From assembly GCA_027924585.1 (NCBI GenBank), contig BSBM01000068.1, positions 13,668,501 to 13,732,500 on the forward strand: a DNA stretch of 64,000 bases, in the 5' to 3' direction. The translations under genes were made by a program, and so were the position numbers. The DNA comes from Larix kaempferi (taxonomy: Eukaryota > Streptophyta > Pinopsida > Pinales > Pinaceae). Below, in pieces: positions 46,650 to 58,400 of this stretch (positions within the stretch are counted from its first letter, which is position 1; every line of letters begins with the position of its first letter). Under the pieces are notes generated by a model that saw only the letters and a program-made list of their open reading frames with translations, searched no databases and was not told the DNA's origin.

Positions 46650-47071
46650 AGCTATGTTAAAGGATAGAGGTTTTTATTTCCCTCCCTTAAGAAATGCTAG
46701 GCCCTAAGGCTATTGTTTACCGACCATGAATATGATGAAGGCCTCGAGACCCATCCATGGTATGTGAAGCTTCGTCGGTATATGTTCTTAGTAATTCTGT
46801 CAATAAGATCTTATCTATGTTATCCCTTCTGCTTGGTGTAGTTGAATGTCTGCGCATGTGGATTTCTACCGTCATCTTCTATCGAAATGCATTCCTGATG
46901 TAGTTGGCCTTGTGGAAGATCGCGCCATGCCACGTCCAAATCCTTGTTAGTCATAGTAACCCCTTCATTAGCTAGTCTGTCAGCTAATTTGTTGGCATTA
47001 CGTCGAACATGGACACATAAGATCGTGGAAAATGATTGTCTTAGGATGGCTAAGTTTTCATAGCCATCTTG
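46650..47071 (-). pseudogene. LINE RNase H relic, C-terminal half
   Basis: On the minus strand a frame reads NLAILRQSFSTILCVHVRR then NANKLADRLANEGVTMTN, matching the end of an RNase H (RVT_3) domain in plant LINE ORF2 (H-V-R-x-x-N-x-x-A-D-x-L-A). It continues from 53757-54190 if copia C is removed. Confidence 0.85.
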
Positions 47072-47716
47072 TGTTGATGTATTTTTAACTTTGGAAGATA
47101 TTCACTTGTATATTGTATGTATTACATTTGTACTTTATTGTATCCCCAACAGATGTATTATTCCTTCGATTGGAAGTGTCTTCAGTTGTACTTGCAAGTG
47201 TCACAAGTTATATTGTAAGTGTTGTAACTTATACTTGATGGGTTATTAGACCACCTTGATGGGGTCGGCCTTGTATGAGTCATGTGGGTCAAAGGGTTAT
47301 TAGACCACCCTAGTGGGGTCGGCCTAGTCAGCATTATGTTAAGTGGTTAAGTTGGGGCCAGCCTAGTTGAGTAAATGTCAAGTGAAAGTAAAAGTATAAA
47401 TAGAGAGTGTGACTCTCTCATTTGATTCATTCTCACACTCACTCACTTCGCATTAGTGAGAGAGAGGAGGAATGCGCACAAGTGGAGGAGGAGTATGATG
47501 TTGGAGACATATATATTTTGGGTTTGATCCTTGTGATCCTTGTATTAGTGCTTATTCTATCTCTAAGGAAGTTGTCGGGTTTTTCACCTTCTTGGTTTTC
47601 CCCGATGAAATGTTTTGTGTCTCTTGTCTCTTGTCTCTTGTGTTTGATATGCTGTACATGTTGTTCTCTCAGTTAAGATCCTAGATGATATTGAATTAAA
47701 TGATGAAAAAATAACA
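47072..47716 (+). repeat. copia C 5' LTR (645 bp)
   Basis: TGTTGATGTA ... AATAACA. TATAAATAG begins at 47395. The hairpin AGAGAGT-GTG-ACTCTCT (47402-47418) overlaps the TATA box's 3' side. Family member of the copia A LTR. The internal 84-codon ORF is not a gene. Confidence 0.95.
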
Positions 47717-47728
47717 TGGTATCAGAGC
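47717..47728 (+). other. copia C primer-binding site
   Basis: TGGTATCAGAGC directly after the LTR end AACA, complementary to tRNA-iMet. Confidence 0.97.
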
Positions 47729-50559
47729 TATCCTGAAGAAAGGCATGGTATGGCATTCATGACACTTGTTGCACTTGCAACAAATTGAAAGCTAGGGCTT
47801 GATATAGCAAAAACTAGTGATTGTGGAACTTTCGCTATAAATCCATTAAACGAAGGTTCAGGTTTTGAAACTTTTACAGATTGAAGCCAACATCCCCATG
47901 TACCTTGTTTCCGAAGAACAACATATAATTCGTTTTACTTTCTATTTTTTTATCCGTACAATCTAGGGTTTTTTTCTCTTCCAGATCTCAGTCATAAACA
48001 GCTGACCTAGGAAAAAAGGTCACAACTTGGGCTAGGAAGCTCCAAATGAAATTCTGTAAAAAATGGCAGTAAGGGCACAGACTGTAGTTTCACAGGTCCT
48101 CTTTTCAGAGGCCGAAGTTGAACCAGTGACACTTGGAACTCCGTACAAGTTCGCTATCCTGTTTTATCCCATAAATAGGTCACGTTGCGACATTTGGCAT
48201 ATCTCTCTCTCTCAGAGAATCCATTTGAGGTCAGACCTATGGGGTTGGAAACATGACAGGTCAGGCTAACATAGGATGAAGTTTCAGACCCTGTGGATCC
48301 GAAATTTCAGAGATGCACTAGAAACAATAAGGCACATATTTATGTGAAATAGAATTGGATTCTGAGCGTTCTCATTTTTGGCTTGTCACTACTACGGGAA
48401 ATTAGGGCTTTGGATAGAAGTGGAATTTTTGAGTGATCTCACCATAGGATTTCTCTCCTCAAGAAAATCAAAATTTAGAGACCAAGATCGAATTTTTTGG
48501 TTGGGCAGAATCCCGGGCTCCAACAAACCCTAGTTCGGGATTTTGATCGGAAAGGTGGAAAATTAGGGTTTCTACAAAAGTTGGAATTTTTGAAATCTAT
48601 GACCACAGCTGGATGCTCCTCAGAAAAATCAAAGTTTAGAGCACAAGATCGAACCTTTTGGATGAGAAGAACCCTAGGCATTATCAAACCCTAGTTTGAG
48701 ATTTTGACCAGAAGATCCGAAAGTTTCAAAGGCAACTTTGAGGGTCAAATTTTGCAGTTTTCAAAATTGAAGTATACCAGCTTGATCAGCTCAACAAGGC
48801 ACATCTTTTCATCCAATTAGAAGTTTGAAATTCAAAGTTTGAATTTTTAGGGTTTCTCTGACAAACCCTAATCCAACTCCAGATCCAGTTTCAGCAAATC
48901 AAAGTGGATTAGGTTAATCTTAGAAGATAATGAATTGGACACCTGCATAAGTAAAGAAGTTCTAGTTCTAGAGGGAGATGAGGCTAAGGCCTTACATAAG
49001 AAGACTACAAGCAATCCCGATAGGTATGACTTGAGGAGATACAGGTATGTTTTAAAATATGTTCATGATTAAGTTTATGATATGTTTGTCTTCATATTAT
49101 TTAGGTTAGTACAATCTTGATTAATGTTAGACTTGTCTTATCACCCTAGTAAAAGGATGAATGCATGTGAATGATATAATACATTCATTGATTAGGGTTA
49201 TGAAACTTATGATTGTACTAATGCACTATGATGTTGTATGAGGTTGATGTTCTCTGCTAACATGAAAGGTACACCAAGAAAGACAAATCAAGTTCTAGAT
49301 CAAGAACATATGACCATGGTGACATGAAGACAAAGACTCATCCATAGCCATTATAGAAGCTCTACTTATGAGGTATGTATATTTTGGTTCTACAATGGTT
49401 AACTTATGATTTATGCAGGTTACTAGCATAGGTCATTGAAGAGAACAAGAAGACATTGCTGGACATAACTAGCAAACATGATAACCAAGTATGTTTTTCC
49501 TATATCAAGTTAGAATCCTACCTTGTGTTAGGATCTTGTACTTTTGTATGAATGATAATGATTATTCTTGAAGTTAGAAGTTTAAGTAATCAAGGGTTTA
49601 TGCATATTATGTTTCTTACTTTGATTGATGATATGACTAACCAGAAGAGTCCTATGATCAAATAAGAATATGCATGAGTAAAAGAAGTCTTCCTTGAAAC
49701 CCTGAATACTAACCTTTATTACCTATGTATGAAATGATCATGACCATACTTATTTAAGATTATAATGTTTTGATAGTATTGAGATTATACTAATGAATGT
49801 ATGATTATGTATGAGATCTTGAGGATGACACAATGATGACACTAGTGCACACTTAAGCATGCATATTGGTATAGGATGGATATAAGTTCAAGGACAGATA
49901 ATCCAGGAAGCAAAGATCAAGAGGGAGCACACTCCAGTTGTTCCTGCAAGGAAGCAAATATCAAGAGGGAGCACACTCCAGTTGTTCCTGCAAGGAAGCA
50001 AAGATGAAGAGGGAGCACACACCAGTAGTTCCTGCAAGGAAGCAAAGATTGAGAGGGAGTCCACCCTACAACTAAACAAAGATAAGTATTTGAATTATCA
50101 TTTATTATATATATGATTACTTAAATGATGTTGTTCAGTTGTGTACATACTTATGTTTCTATGTATATTATGCATTTTAGAAAAGTTGCATTAATGAACA
50201 AGATACTACTAAATATAGTAATGGGTAAGTGGCCTATGGTACTGTACAACACTCCATTTCTACTTATCTAGAATGAAATCTCTTTACTGACATGTTGGGA
50301 GTTGTGCACACTCTTAACAAATGTTCTGGTAGAGATGGAAGGCATCTAGAAAGTTACTGTGTGAATACGACATATGGATAAATGTTGTATTGAAGCATTG
50401 GCTAAGATAATTGCATGACTGTATGACATATGTCTTTATGCATAAGAATTTGTTTTTGAAAACCTATGAGAAGTTTGTAATCATGTAATTAAATTTGACT
50501 TGTAGGAAATATCGTGTACAATCACCTACAAAAGAAGGACAACAACATTTGTTTCCGCA
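47729..50559 (+). other. copia C non-coding leader with internal repeats
   Basis: 2.8 kb without a gag, protease or integrase ORF. It includes a duplicated unit of about 170 bp (48400-48720, with AAACCCTAGTT and AAATCAAA.TTTAGAG) and four 45-bp units GGAAGCAAAGATCAAGAGGG ... TTCCTGCAA at about 49907-50060. Blocks are collinear with the leader of copia B. Weak small ORFs are not supported as genes. Confidence 0.7.
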
Positions 50560-52135
50560 ACGAAGTTCAAGGAAACTATATATTGAAGATATTGAAGAAT
50601 CTAAAGTTCCTAGGATCCGGGATGCAGTAATGGAAGGATGCCATGATCGAGGAGTACGAGTCGATCATGAAGAATGATGTCTGGGATGTGGTCCCGAGAC
50701 CAGAAGGGAAGTCTGTTGTGACTTCCAAGTGGATCTATAAGATCAAGCATGTTGCAGATGGTAGCATGGAGAAATACAAGGCAAGGTTTGTGGCTTATGG
50801 ATTCTCCTAGAAAGAAGGGATAGATTATGAAGATACTTTTGCACCTGTATCTAGATACACTTCCATCAGAACAATACTTGCTCTGGCTACAAGTGATGAA
50901 GTGGAAGATACACTAGATGGATGTCAAGACAACTTTCTTGAATGGTGTAGTCGAAGAGGAAGTGTATGTGGAGCAACCACTTGGTTTTGAGACACATGAC
51001 AGAGATTCACATGTGTGGAGATTGAAGAAATCCTTGTATGGCTTGAAGCAAGCACCCAGGACTTGGTACGACAGGATAGACAACTTCTTGTCTAGTTTGG
51101 GCTTTACCAAGAGTAAAGCGGATTCTAACCTTTACTACAAGGTTGAGGAAGGAAATCCAGTGATACTCCTACTGTATGTGGATGACGTGTTTGTGACAGG
51201 TGACGATATATTCATTGTCGACTCAAAGAGGAAGCTTGCTTCCGAGTTCGAGATGAAGGACTTGGGTATGATGCATTACTTTCTAGGTATGGAAGTGTGG
51301 AAGAGTACAGATGGAATCTTCCTTGGACAAGGGAAGTATGCAGTAGAGATCCTGAAGCGGTTTGGGATGTTGGACTGCAAGGCCATGGCCACACCTATGG
51401 CATCGAACCTGAAGCTTCTGTGTGATGCTTCTTCAGAGTCGGTTGATGCCACGATGTATCGTCAGATGATTGGGTCCTTGATGTACCTGACAAACATGAG
51501 ATAGATATTTGCTTTGCGGAGAACACATTGAGCCAGTTCCTAACGGATCCTAGACATGTTCACCTGATTCTTGTAAAGCATATTCTGAGGTACCTGAAGG
51601 TACGATTGATTATGGGCTAAAGTATGATGAGAATCAAAATTTTAACCTGGAGGGTTATGTTGATTCAGATTGGGCAGGCAGTGATGCAGATAGGAAGAGC
51701 ACTTCGGGGTGTTGCTTCAGTATGGGATTAGGTGTGATATATTGGTTTAGCAGGAAGCAGTCCTGCGTAGCACTGAGTACAGTTGAAACAGAGTATGTCA
51801 CAGCTTGTTCGGCTAGTTGTAAGGCAGTATGGATTAGGAAGCTACTGTCTGATTTATTTGATCTCCAGTTGGATGCTACTTGCATCTATTGTGACAACCA
51901 GAGTTGTGTGAAGCTGTCAGAGAACCCGGTGTTCCATGACAGGTCGAAGCACATCGAGATCAAATATCACTATATCAGGGATATGGTGTAGAGAGGAGCA
52001 GTGAAGCTCCTGTATGCTGCGACGTATGAGCAGATTGCAGATGTGTTGACCAAACCACTAGCAAGAGTGAAGTTCGAGTACTTCAGAGAGAGGATTGGTG
52101 TTCTTCAGATAGAAGATACTTCGAGGAAGAAGTGA
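50560..52135 (+). pseudogene. copia C reverse transcriptase-RNase H
   Basis: RVT_2-type RT: EEYESIMKNDVWDVV, SKWIYKIKH, YKARFVAYGFS, YEDTFAPVSR, then [32 protein letters not shown], the catalytic YVDD at 51175-51186, [19 protein letters not shown] and [13 protein letters not shown]. RNase H: SDWAGSDADRKSTSGCCF, SRKQSCVALSTVETEYV, HIEIKYHYIRD, ADVLTKPLA. The expected stop TGA is at 52133-52135. Lesions: TAG at 50808-50810, frameshifts near 50905, 51500 and 51600, and TAG at 51989-51991. Confidence 0.93.
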
Positions 52136-53098
52136 TGGGACACATTTGCAGGAGCCATTACAAGCATGGTGGTAGGAGGATCCTTCACATGGCTGTGGAT
52201 GTAAGCGATGTGTGATTAGCATTAGGATGATGCTCTAGATGATATGTATCAGGACGATGCTATGATGATGATCGGGATGATCATGTGATGATGATGTGCA
52301 TCAGGTTGATGCACCGTGCGATGATGATCAGTTGGATCATGAGTATCAACATGATACTTCGAGGTCGTGAATGATATGTGGCAGGTTGTGCAAGTAGCAT
52401 GTAAAAGATCCTGAGAGATTCGATAGTTTGAGTTGTGTGCTCGTAAAAGTCCTGGGATTCTCTTTCAAGGTTTTCCTAGGGAGGCATGTAATCAGTCCCG
52501 GAGATCCGATAGGTTGAGTTATGTGCTCGTAATAAGTCTTGGGAAGCTCTTTAGATATCTTTCCGGTCATGCTTAGGCACATAAACTGATCCTGGGATAA
52601 TATTTTAAGGTATTTCCTATTCACATGTAATCAGTCCTGGAGATTCGATAGGTTGAGCCGTGTGCTCGTAGAAGGCTTGGGATGCTCTTTAGAGATCTTA
52701 TCGGTCGTGATGTGGCACCTAAACTGATCTTGGGATGCTCTTTAAAGGTATTGTGAAGGGATGCATGTAATCAGTCTTGGGAGATCTTGCCGATCGTGTT
52801 TAGGCACGTAAAATGTTCCTAGGATGCTCTTGTCAGGTATTGCATCAGCACATAATTAGTCCTGAGAATCCACCTCTATCAAACCATTCACACAGATGAT
52901 GAAGACCTACAAGAGGCTAGGCCTACATCCATCATGAAAAAGGGTTGTCTCTGTAGAACTTCCTATGACGAGAAGAATTCAGAGATAGCACTAGTGATCG
53001 AGATGACGAGTACAACAGCAATGATGATGATGCTCCATGATCCAGTGACGATGATCCAGCTCCAGAATTGAAGACATGTGTCAAGAGAATACCTTCCT
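52136..53098 (+). repeat. copia C 3' module: hairpins and tandem units
   Basis: It lies between the RNase H stop and the PPT. Hairpins: ATGATC-GGGAT-GATCAT (52268-52284), GTGCATC-AGGTT-GATGCAC (52296-52314), ATGATC-AGTTG-GATCAT (52324-52340), GAGTATC-AACAT-GATACTT (52341-52359) and GAGC-CGTGT-GCTC (52658-52670). A tandem array of TAATCAGTCCTGGGAGATCC-type units runs at 52390-52870. The block at 52890-53098 is shared with copia A. Confidence 0.85.
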
Positions 53099-53111
53099 AG
53101 TTAAGAGGGAG
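53099..53111 (+). other. copia C polypurine tract
   Basis: AGTTAAGAGGGAG just before the 3' LTR, identical to that of copia A. Confidence 0.9.
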
Positions 53112-53756
53112 TGTTGATGTATTTGTAACTTCAGAATATATTCACTTGTATATTGTATGTATTACATTTGTACTTTATTGTATCCCCAACAGAGATGTAT
53201 TATTCCTCTGATTGGAGGTGTCATCGGTTGTACTTGCAAGTGTCACAAGTTATATTGTAACTGTCGTAACTTATACTTGATGGGTTATTAGACCACCTTG
53301 ATGGGGTCGGCCCTGTATAAGTCATGTGGGTCAAAGGGTTATTAGATCACCCTAGTGGGGTCGACCTAGTCAGCATTATGTTAAGTGGTTAAGTTGGGGC
53401 CGACCTAGTTGAGTAAAGGTCAAGTGAAAGTAAAAGTATAAATAGAGAGTGTGACTCTCTCATTTGATTCATTCTCACACTCACTCACTTCGCATTAGTG
53501 AGAGAGAGGAGGAATGCGCACAAGTGGAGGAGTATGCTGCTGGAGACATCTATCTTTTGGGTTTGATCTTTGTGATACTTGTATTGGTGCTTATTCTATC
53601 TCTGAGGAAGTTGCGGGGTTTTTCACCTTCTCGGGTTTCCTCGGTGAAATGCTTTATGTCTCTTGTCTCTTGTCTCTTGTGTTTGATATGATGTACATGT
53701 TGTTCTCTTAGTTAAGATCCTAGATCATATTGAATTAAATAATGAAAAGCTAACAG
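53112..53756 (+). repeat. copia C 3' LTR (645 bp)
   Basis: TGTTGATGTATTTGTAAC ... AGCTAACA. Partner of 47072-47716. The TATA hairpin AGAGAGT-GTG-ACTCTCT is at 53444-53460. Confidence 0.95.
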
Positions 53757-54190
53757 CTTGTAGTTTCCAGTGCCTTGACACACGATCTGACTTAGTTTTT
53801 GTTATAACCTTCCTTAGCCCCTGTAGAAGGATTTTTGAATCTCCTTCTATGATCAGATGGCGAAAGTTTTCTCTGCTTTCTATATGAGTAGTCCCATTTC
53901 CATGCCTGCCATTTCTGCTGCATTGTTGGTGTCTTCTCCAATTGAACTTGCAAAGATACGTATGATGTTTTTGCTATGAGATTTGAAGACTCCACCGAAT
54001 CCTGTGGGTCTCGAATTTCCTTTGGAAGCTCCATCGGAGTTAAGTTTGATGAACCCATTTGGTGGTGGAGTCCAGTGATCGGCTAAAGTGTCCGGTAGTC
54101 CGCTGTGAGGGGTGCATGTTTTGAAATTTTCAACTTCTATGTTCCATTTGCGCAGCTTGTGTTTCTTATTTTTTTGCTAAGTTGATTTCC
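53757..54190 (-). pseudogene. LINE RNase H relic, N-terminal half
   Basis: On the minus strand: DHWTPPPNGFIKLNSDGASK, RPTGFGGVFK and NNAAEMAGMEMGL, which carry the first catalytic D and the E, then after a frameshift FRHLIIEGDSKILLQGL with the next D. The domain then runs into the copia C insertion site (HWKL|Q) and continues at 47071. One TAG stop lies in the first half. Confidence 0.88.
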
Positions 54191-54719
54191 TCGACGCTCT
54201 TTTATAATTGCACTTTGCTACCACTTAGTTAATGTTGTTATTTCTATAGCTAGCCATCCTATTCATAAATACTTTCTGAGGAAGTTGTTAATGGTTATTA
54301 GAAAAAGGTATGTAGACTCCAAACCCTATAAAACATCAAACCATTCTTGAAGATCAACTAGTGTTTAGGTACACAATAAGTTAACTCAACTTTAATTTCT
54401 AATGAAATTTTGTAGCATGCAAGCAAAGTTACATGATTAGAAGTTTGATTTCCCAATTCTACACATAAATATAAAAAATCATAATTGTAGTTATGATGAA
54501 TCTTCATCACAATACATAATTATAGTAATGAGGAATCTTCAACATGTACATTTAGCATTTCCTTATATCATGAAAAAGCTTATATGTCTACATGACCACT
54601 CCAATCCATCACAATAATTTCTAATTTGAGAATGATTGTATCAATGGTACATCTTCAACAAGTAGGAAAAATAGTATGTCCACAAGATCCACTTTGTAGA
54701 TATTTTTATGTCAGATCCG
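54191..54719. other. AT-rich spacer between two LINE relics
   Basis: No ORF or repeat supported. Confidence 0.5.
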
Positions 54720-55845
54720 CTAGTGCGTTGGCTTCAAATTCATATAAAGGAAACCTTTGATCGGATAGCAGATAAGGACTCAACATCAATTTGGCGACAA
54801 GGTTGGTATTCTACTAAACGATTCTATATACCTCTTTAATGGCGATAGGTTTGCGATTGTTTCATTTCAGTGTTGTACAGAGCCCATGTTTGGATCTCAG
54901 ACAAAAAGGGATGAACTGGTTTGGACGTTTGTTGTTTCTGATGGATCCTATACTGCAAAAGATTGATATCTTTCTTAGATGGAAGATAGGGTCCACAACG
55001 AGGTTTGGTGGTGGAACTCTTTATGGAAGTTCCATGATCCTCCAAAATGCATTATTCTAATGTGGTTGATTCTCATCATTAATATCTTAACCTCGGATAA
55101 CCTCCATTAATACAACTAGAAAGGACCAAGCTTTTGTATCTTATGCAATAATTGTGGCGAAGATATTGGCCATTTGTTTATCTAATGTAAATATACAATT
55201 GTAATTTGGAAGGAGGTCCCGAAAGCCTTAAATATCCAGACATAGTGGTATATTCCCGGTGTGGAAGTCAACTGAAAGGAATGGTTCACCCAGAATAGAT
55301 TAAAGAGGTATCGTGCATTGCCCTTTATAATATCATGGAGTATCTAGATGGATAAGAATGTGGAGACCTTCGAATCAAAGCAGGTTCCCACGAAGGTAGT
55401 GGTTATTAAAGTAGTTAACACTTTCTCTCTTTATTCGAAGGAATCCAAAACCATAGAGGGTAGCTATTTATCTTTTAAAGCTAATGTAGATGAGCAAACC
55501 AACAATCGTGCAGAACTCCTATCTCTGCTAGCTCTATTAAAATTTGCATACAACAAAAATATCGGTTTGTCAACTGTTCCGAGCGACTCTTCAATAGTTA
55601 TCCAATGGATGAAAAATGAGGCTCTAATCCAGAATATCAATTTAGTTGCAGAAGCTCTACAAACTTTAGAAATTTCTAAGATGTTTTTCTAGATACAATA
55701 TCAACACATTTACCAGGAGAAAAATTATAAAGCTGACCTTTTGTTGAAACATGGATTGTCCCTTCCGATTGGTTCCTTTCAACTAATTTCACATTTCGAA
55801 GAGGAGGAAAGGTGTGAGGGCCTTCTAAAATACATGTTGATGATA
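54720..55845 (+). pseudogene. LINE ORF2 tail: zinc-finger (zf-RVT) and RNase H
   Basis: A frame with several stops reads DELVWTFVVSDGSYTAKD, SLWKFHDPPKCIILMWL, CILCNNCGEDIGHLFI (the C..C...E..HLF pattern of the zf-RVT domain, about 55135-55190), then RNase H: ANVDEQTNNRAELLSLLAL, SDSSIVIQWM, HIYQEKNYKADLLLKHGLS. The single long open piece is 55348-55692. Different sequence and opposite strand from the LINE relic at 53757-54190. Confidence 0.85.
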
Positions 55846-57337
55846 TAATTATGAAATTATGCTTGTTAATTGTAAAGGAGCGTGATGATATTTTGCTAGT
55901 CTTAGGGAGATATATGACTAATGATATTTTTGCAAGTTAACTATAGAGGTTGTTCTAAGAACAATATGAATTGGTTTCTCTTTGTATGCATGGGTTGAGG
56001 GTGCCTTTAAATTGAAAGTTTTCTTTCTACTTTAAAATAAAAGTGTGTTTTTTTGGGAAAAGAAATCTTGTTACAATGAGGTTGTTTGAAGTTGAATCGA
56101 TTTATTTATTCAAAAAAATAATTTATCATTCCAAAATCACAATTTTGACAAAGATTATATAACCAAATTCCACTTAAATATTCAAATTCTTAAAATCTTT
56201 TAATAAAATTATTTGTATTATTTTTTAATAAAAATATTTAAAACATGGTAAGTGCCACTTCAATATTAAATTTAATAGTCACAATATTTGATGTCACTGA
56301 AATAACATGAGTACAACTTTTTTTCTTTCTCAAAAAAGGTTAATAGTGACAATGAACTATGTGAAGATAAATAGTATATAAGGAAATTTAATTTATAATT
56401 TTAACATTTTTTCTTTCTTTATAGCATTTGAATTAAGTTATACAATCTTTACTAAACTCTAATTTTGAATTACACTCTTGTTTTCCATATATAAAACACT
56501 ATATCATTGAATATTTAAACTACAATTTTTTTAACAACATTCCTTATTTTAATGTTTAAACAGATTTTAATTAACTTAATTAAACTACATATTATGATGA
56601 TGATGGATATCATCATCTTACATGATAAATATCCATCATTTAAACTATAATAAATACCATCTTATATTTAATATAAAATATATCAAAACATCATTATAAC
56701 TCATAATTAATGGTAAATGATAATATTATATCAAATCTACATATAATTATTTATTACTTATTAATTAAAGTATATTTGATTATTAAAACGGGAATGAAGT
56801 TAACTCATAATCAACACATTATATATTAAAATGAATTTTGTTTTCTAATATATTAAATATAAAAAAAATTGAAAATATCCAAATTATTATATAATAAACA
56901 CAAACCTAATTGAAAAGAAATTAATAATATCATATTTTACAATAAACGCAATTACAAATAACACTATCTCAAACTTTATAAACATATGATTAATATGATA
57001 TAGGTTATTTAAATGATTTGATATTTTATAATAAAAACAGTAATTTAAATAAAATGATTTCCCTCAAATTTTATAATAAAGTTTATATAATATCAACTTA
57101 TTTAAATGATAAGATTGGTCTTCCCTTAAAGTTACTCAACATTAACTTGTCTGTTTGACCACTTTAAATGAGAATGAGCTGTTATATTAGGAATGGATGT
57201 TTTGACTCCTTAAAATGGGAATGGAATGGGCTGTTATATTATTCCTAAGCATAACTATTTTATGGTCGGCCATCCAGAAGTGCAGAAGGTATTTTAATCT
57301 CCTCTTAAAAGATAATCTCCTTTAGAAAAAAAGATAA
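55846..57337. other. AT-rich intergenic region
   Basis: No gene. Contains short palindromic words such as GATGATGATGGATATCATCATC-type sequence near 56597 and many T/A runs. Confidence 0.5.
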
Positions 57338-58400
57338 AAAACGTAGTGTAAACACATTTAAGGCATGATTGTGTTAGAAATATAAGTTTAGTCTTTTTTA
57401 AAAAATAAAATTAAACATAAGTCCAGTCTTGGTTTTCCTTGAAAGGTTTGTTATTATTGGAGTAGACCTTCCCAAAGTCTACACAGTGAAGTAGACGCCC
57501 TAGATCCGTGGAGGAAACGAAGTAGTACCGCCACGAAATAATTTAGTCAATATGTTCTATTTTAGAACAGTTGTTGCAATTTAGAAAAATAACATCAAAT
57601 CCCAGCTTGTTGATTAATGAATTATGACCTTCAATAAAATTCTAAAACACTCAAATTATGATGACGACCCCAAAGATCTGCACATTAATAGATTGCAAAG
57701 TCCATGGCATATTTCCTGGCAGATGATGCAGCGTGGCAGCAACAACAACAAGAGCATAGCTCATGTTAAACAACAAAAGCCATCTTGTTTCAGAATTTAT
57801 AAAATAAAAAATGACTGACAACATATTTCTTTAATCCAAATTGAAGTCTACAATTCCATATTTAATCATTTAATGCAGAAATTGCTAACTTACCATCATT
57901 TTTGGTAGCCGCTATTTCTATGCATTGTCTGAGTAGAAACGTGGTCTTGCTGAGGAGGATAATCTCCTTATGGCAGATACCCTGTTCACAATAACATACA
58001 AACAAATACAAATATGGTTAAATACTTTTCCATATCAACTTTTCTAGTCATTGTTACTCTACTATTGACTGAACAACCATGTATTATGACGAAATAGCCC
58101 AAGAATGTGTTGAAATGACAGAGGGAGAATATGGTGCAAGAGATAAAAGAAACCTCGAGGAGGAAGCAGAATAATCTGGCTCTTATTGTTATTGTAGCTC
58201 ATCTTTCCAGAATGTGCTCTCACCCTGCAATCTGCGGCTTCTTATAAACATGAAATAATTGGAAATTCCTGCTTTGTTCTTTTGGGATTCATCGGCTTCA
58301 TACTGCAGGTCTTATATAAAATCCTCGTGCTGTTTGGAACTGGCGAGCACTCGGCGAGAGACTGTTTCCTTCTTCAAAGACTAAATTTCTGCAGCCACCA
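57338..58400. repeat. 1,063-bp tandem duplication, copy 1
   Basis: AACGTAGTGTAAACACATTT ... GCAGCCACCA recurs with a period of 1,063 bp. By eye only about two substitutions separate the copies (57818 A versus G; 58104 C versus A), so the duplication is very recent. Confidence 0.97.
57970..58320 (-). other. promoter- and splice-like unit, candidate tiny gene (in both duplication copies)
   Basis: On the minus strand, TTTTATATAAG (TATA box, near 58312) is followed about 110 bp later by AAAGATGAGCTAC with ATG at 58202. A short frame, MSYNNNKSQIILLPPR, then meets a donor CGAG|GTTTCT (58154/58153). An acceptor GTGAACAG| lies at 57982; joining there ends the frame after four more residues (GYLP). 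Another donor (ATG|GTAAGTTAG) follows near 57894. It could be a small-peptide gene, the 5' part of a longer spliced transcript, or coincidence. Confidence 0.3.

Larger units (their letters stand above)
47072..53756 (+). mobile_element. Ty1-copia element C, 6.7 kb, plus strand
   Basis: It has two 645-bp LTRs (about 95% alike by eye), PBS, long leader, RT-RNase H frame, hairpin-rich 3' module and PPT. The flanking target is CTTG on both sides (TCTTG / GCTTG), a 5-bp TSD with one change. It is inserted in opposite orientation into a LINE RNase H domain. Gag, protease and integrase are missing from 47730-50560, so it needs proteins from elsewhere to move. Confidence 0.95.

Noticed and set aside
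57900-57980. Mitochondrial presequence-like reading AIRRLSSSARPRFYSDNA on the minus strand
   Set aside because: The frame cannot be joined to the upstream ATG exon by the visible splice sites and lacks its own start.
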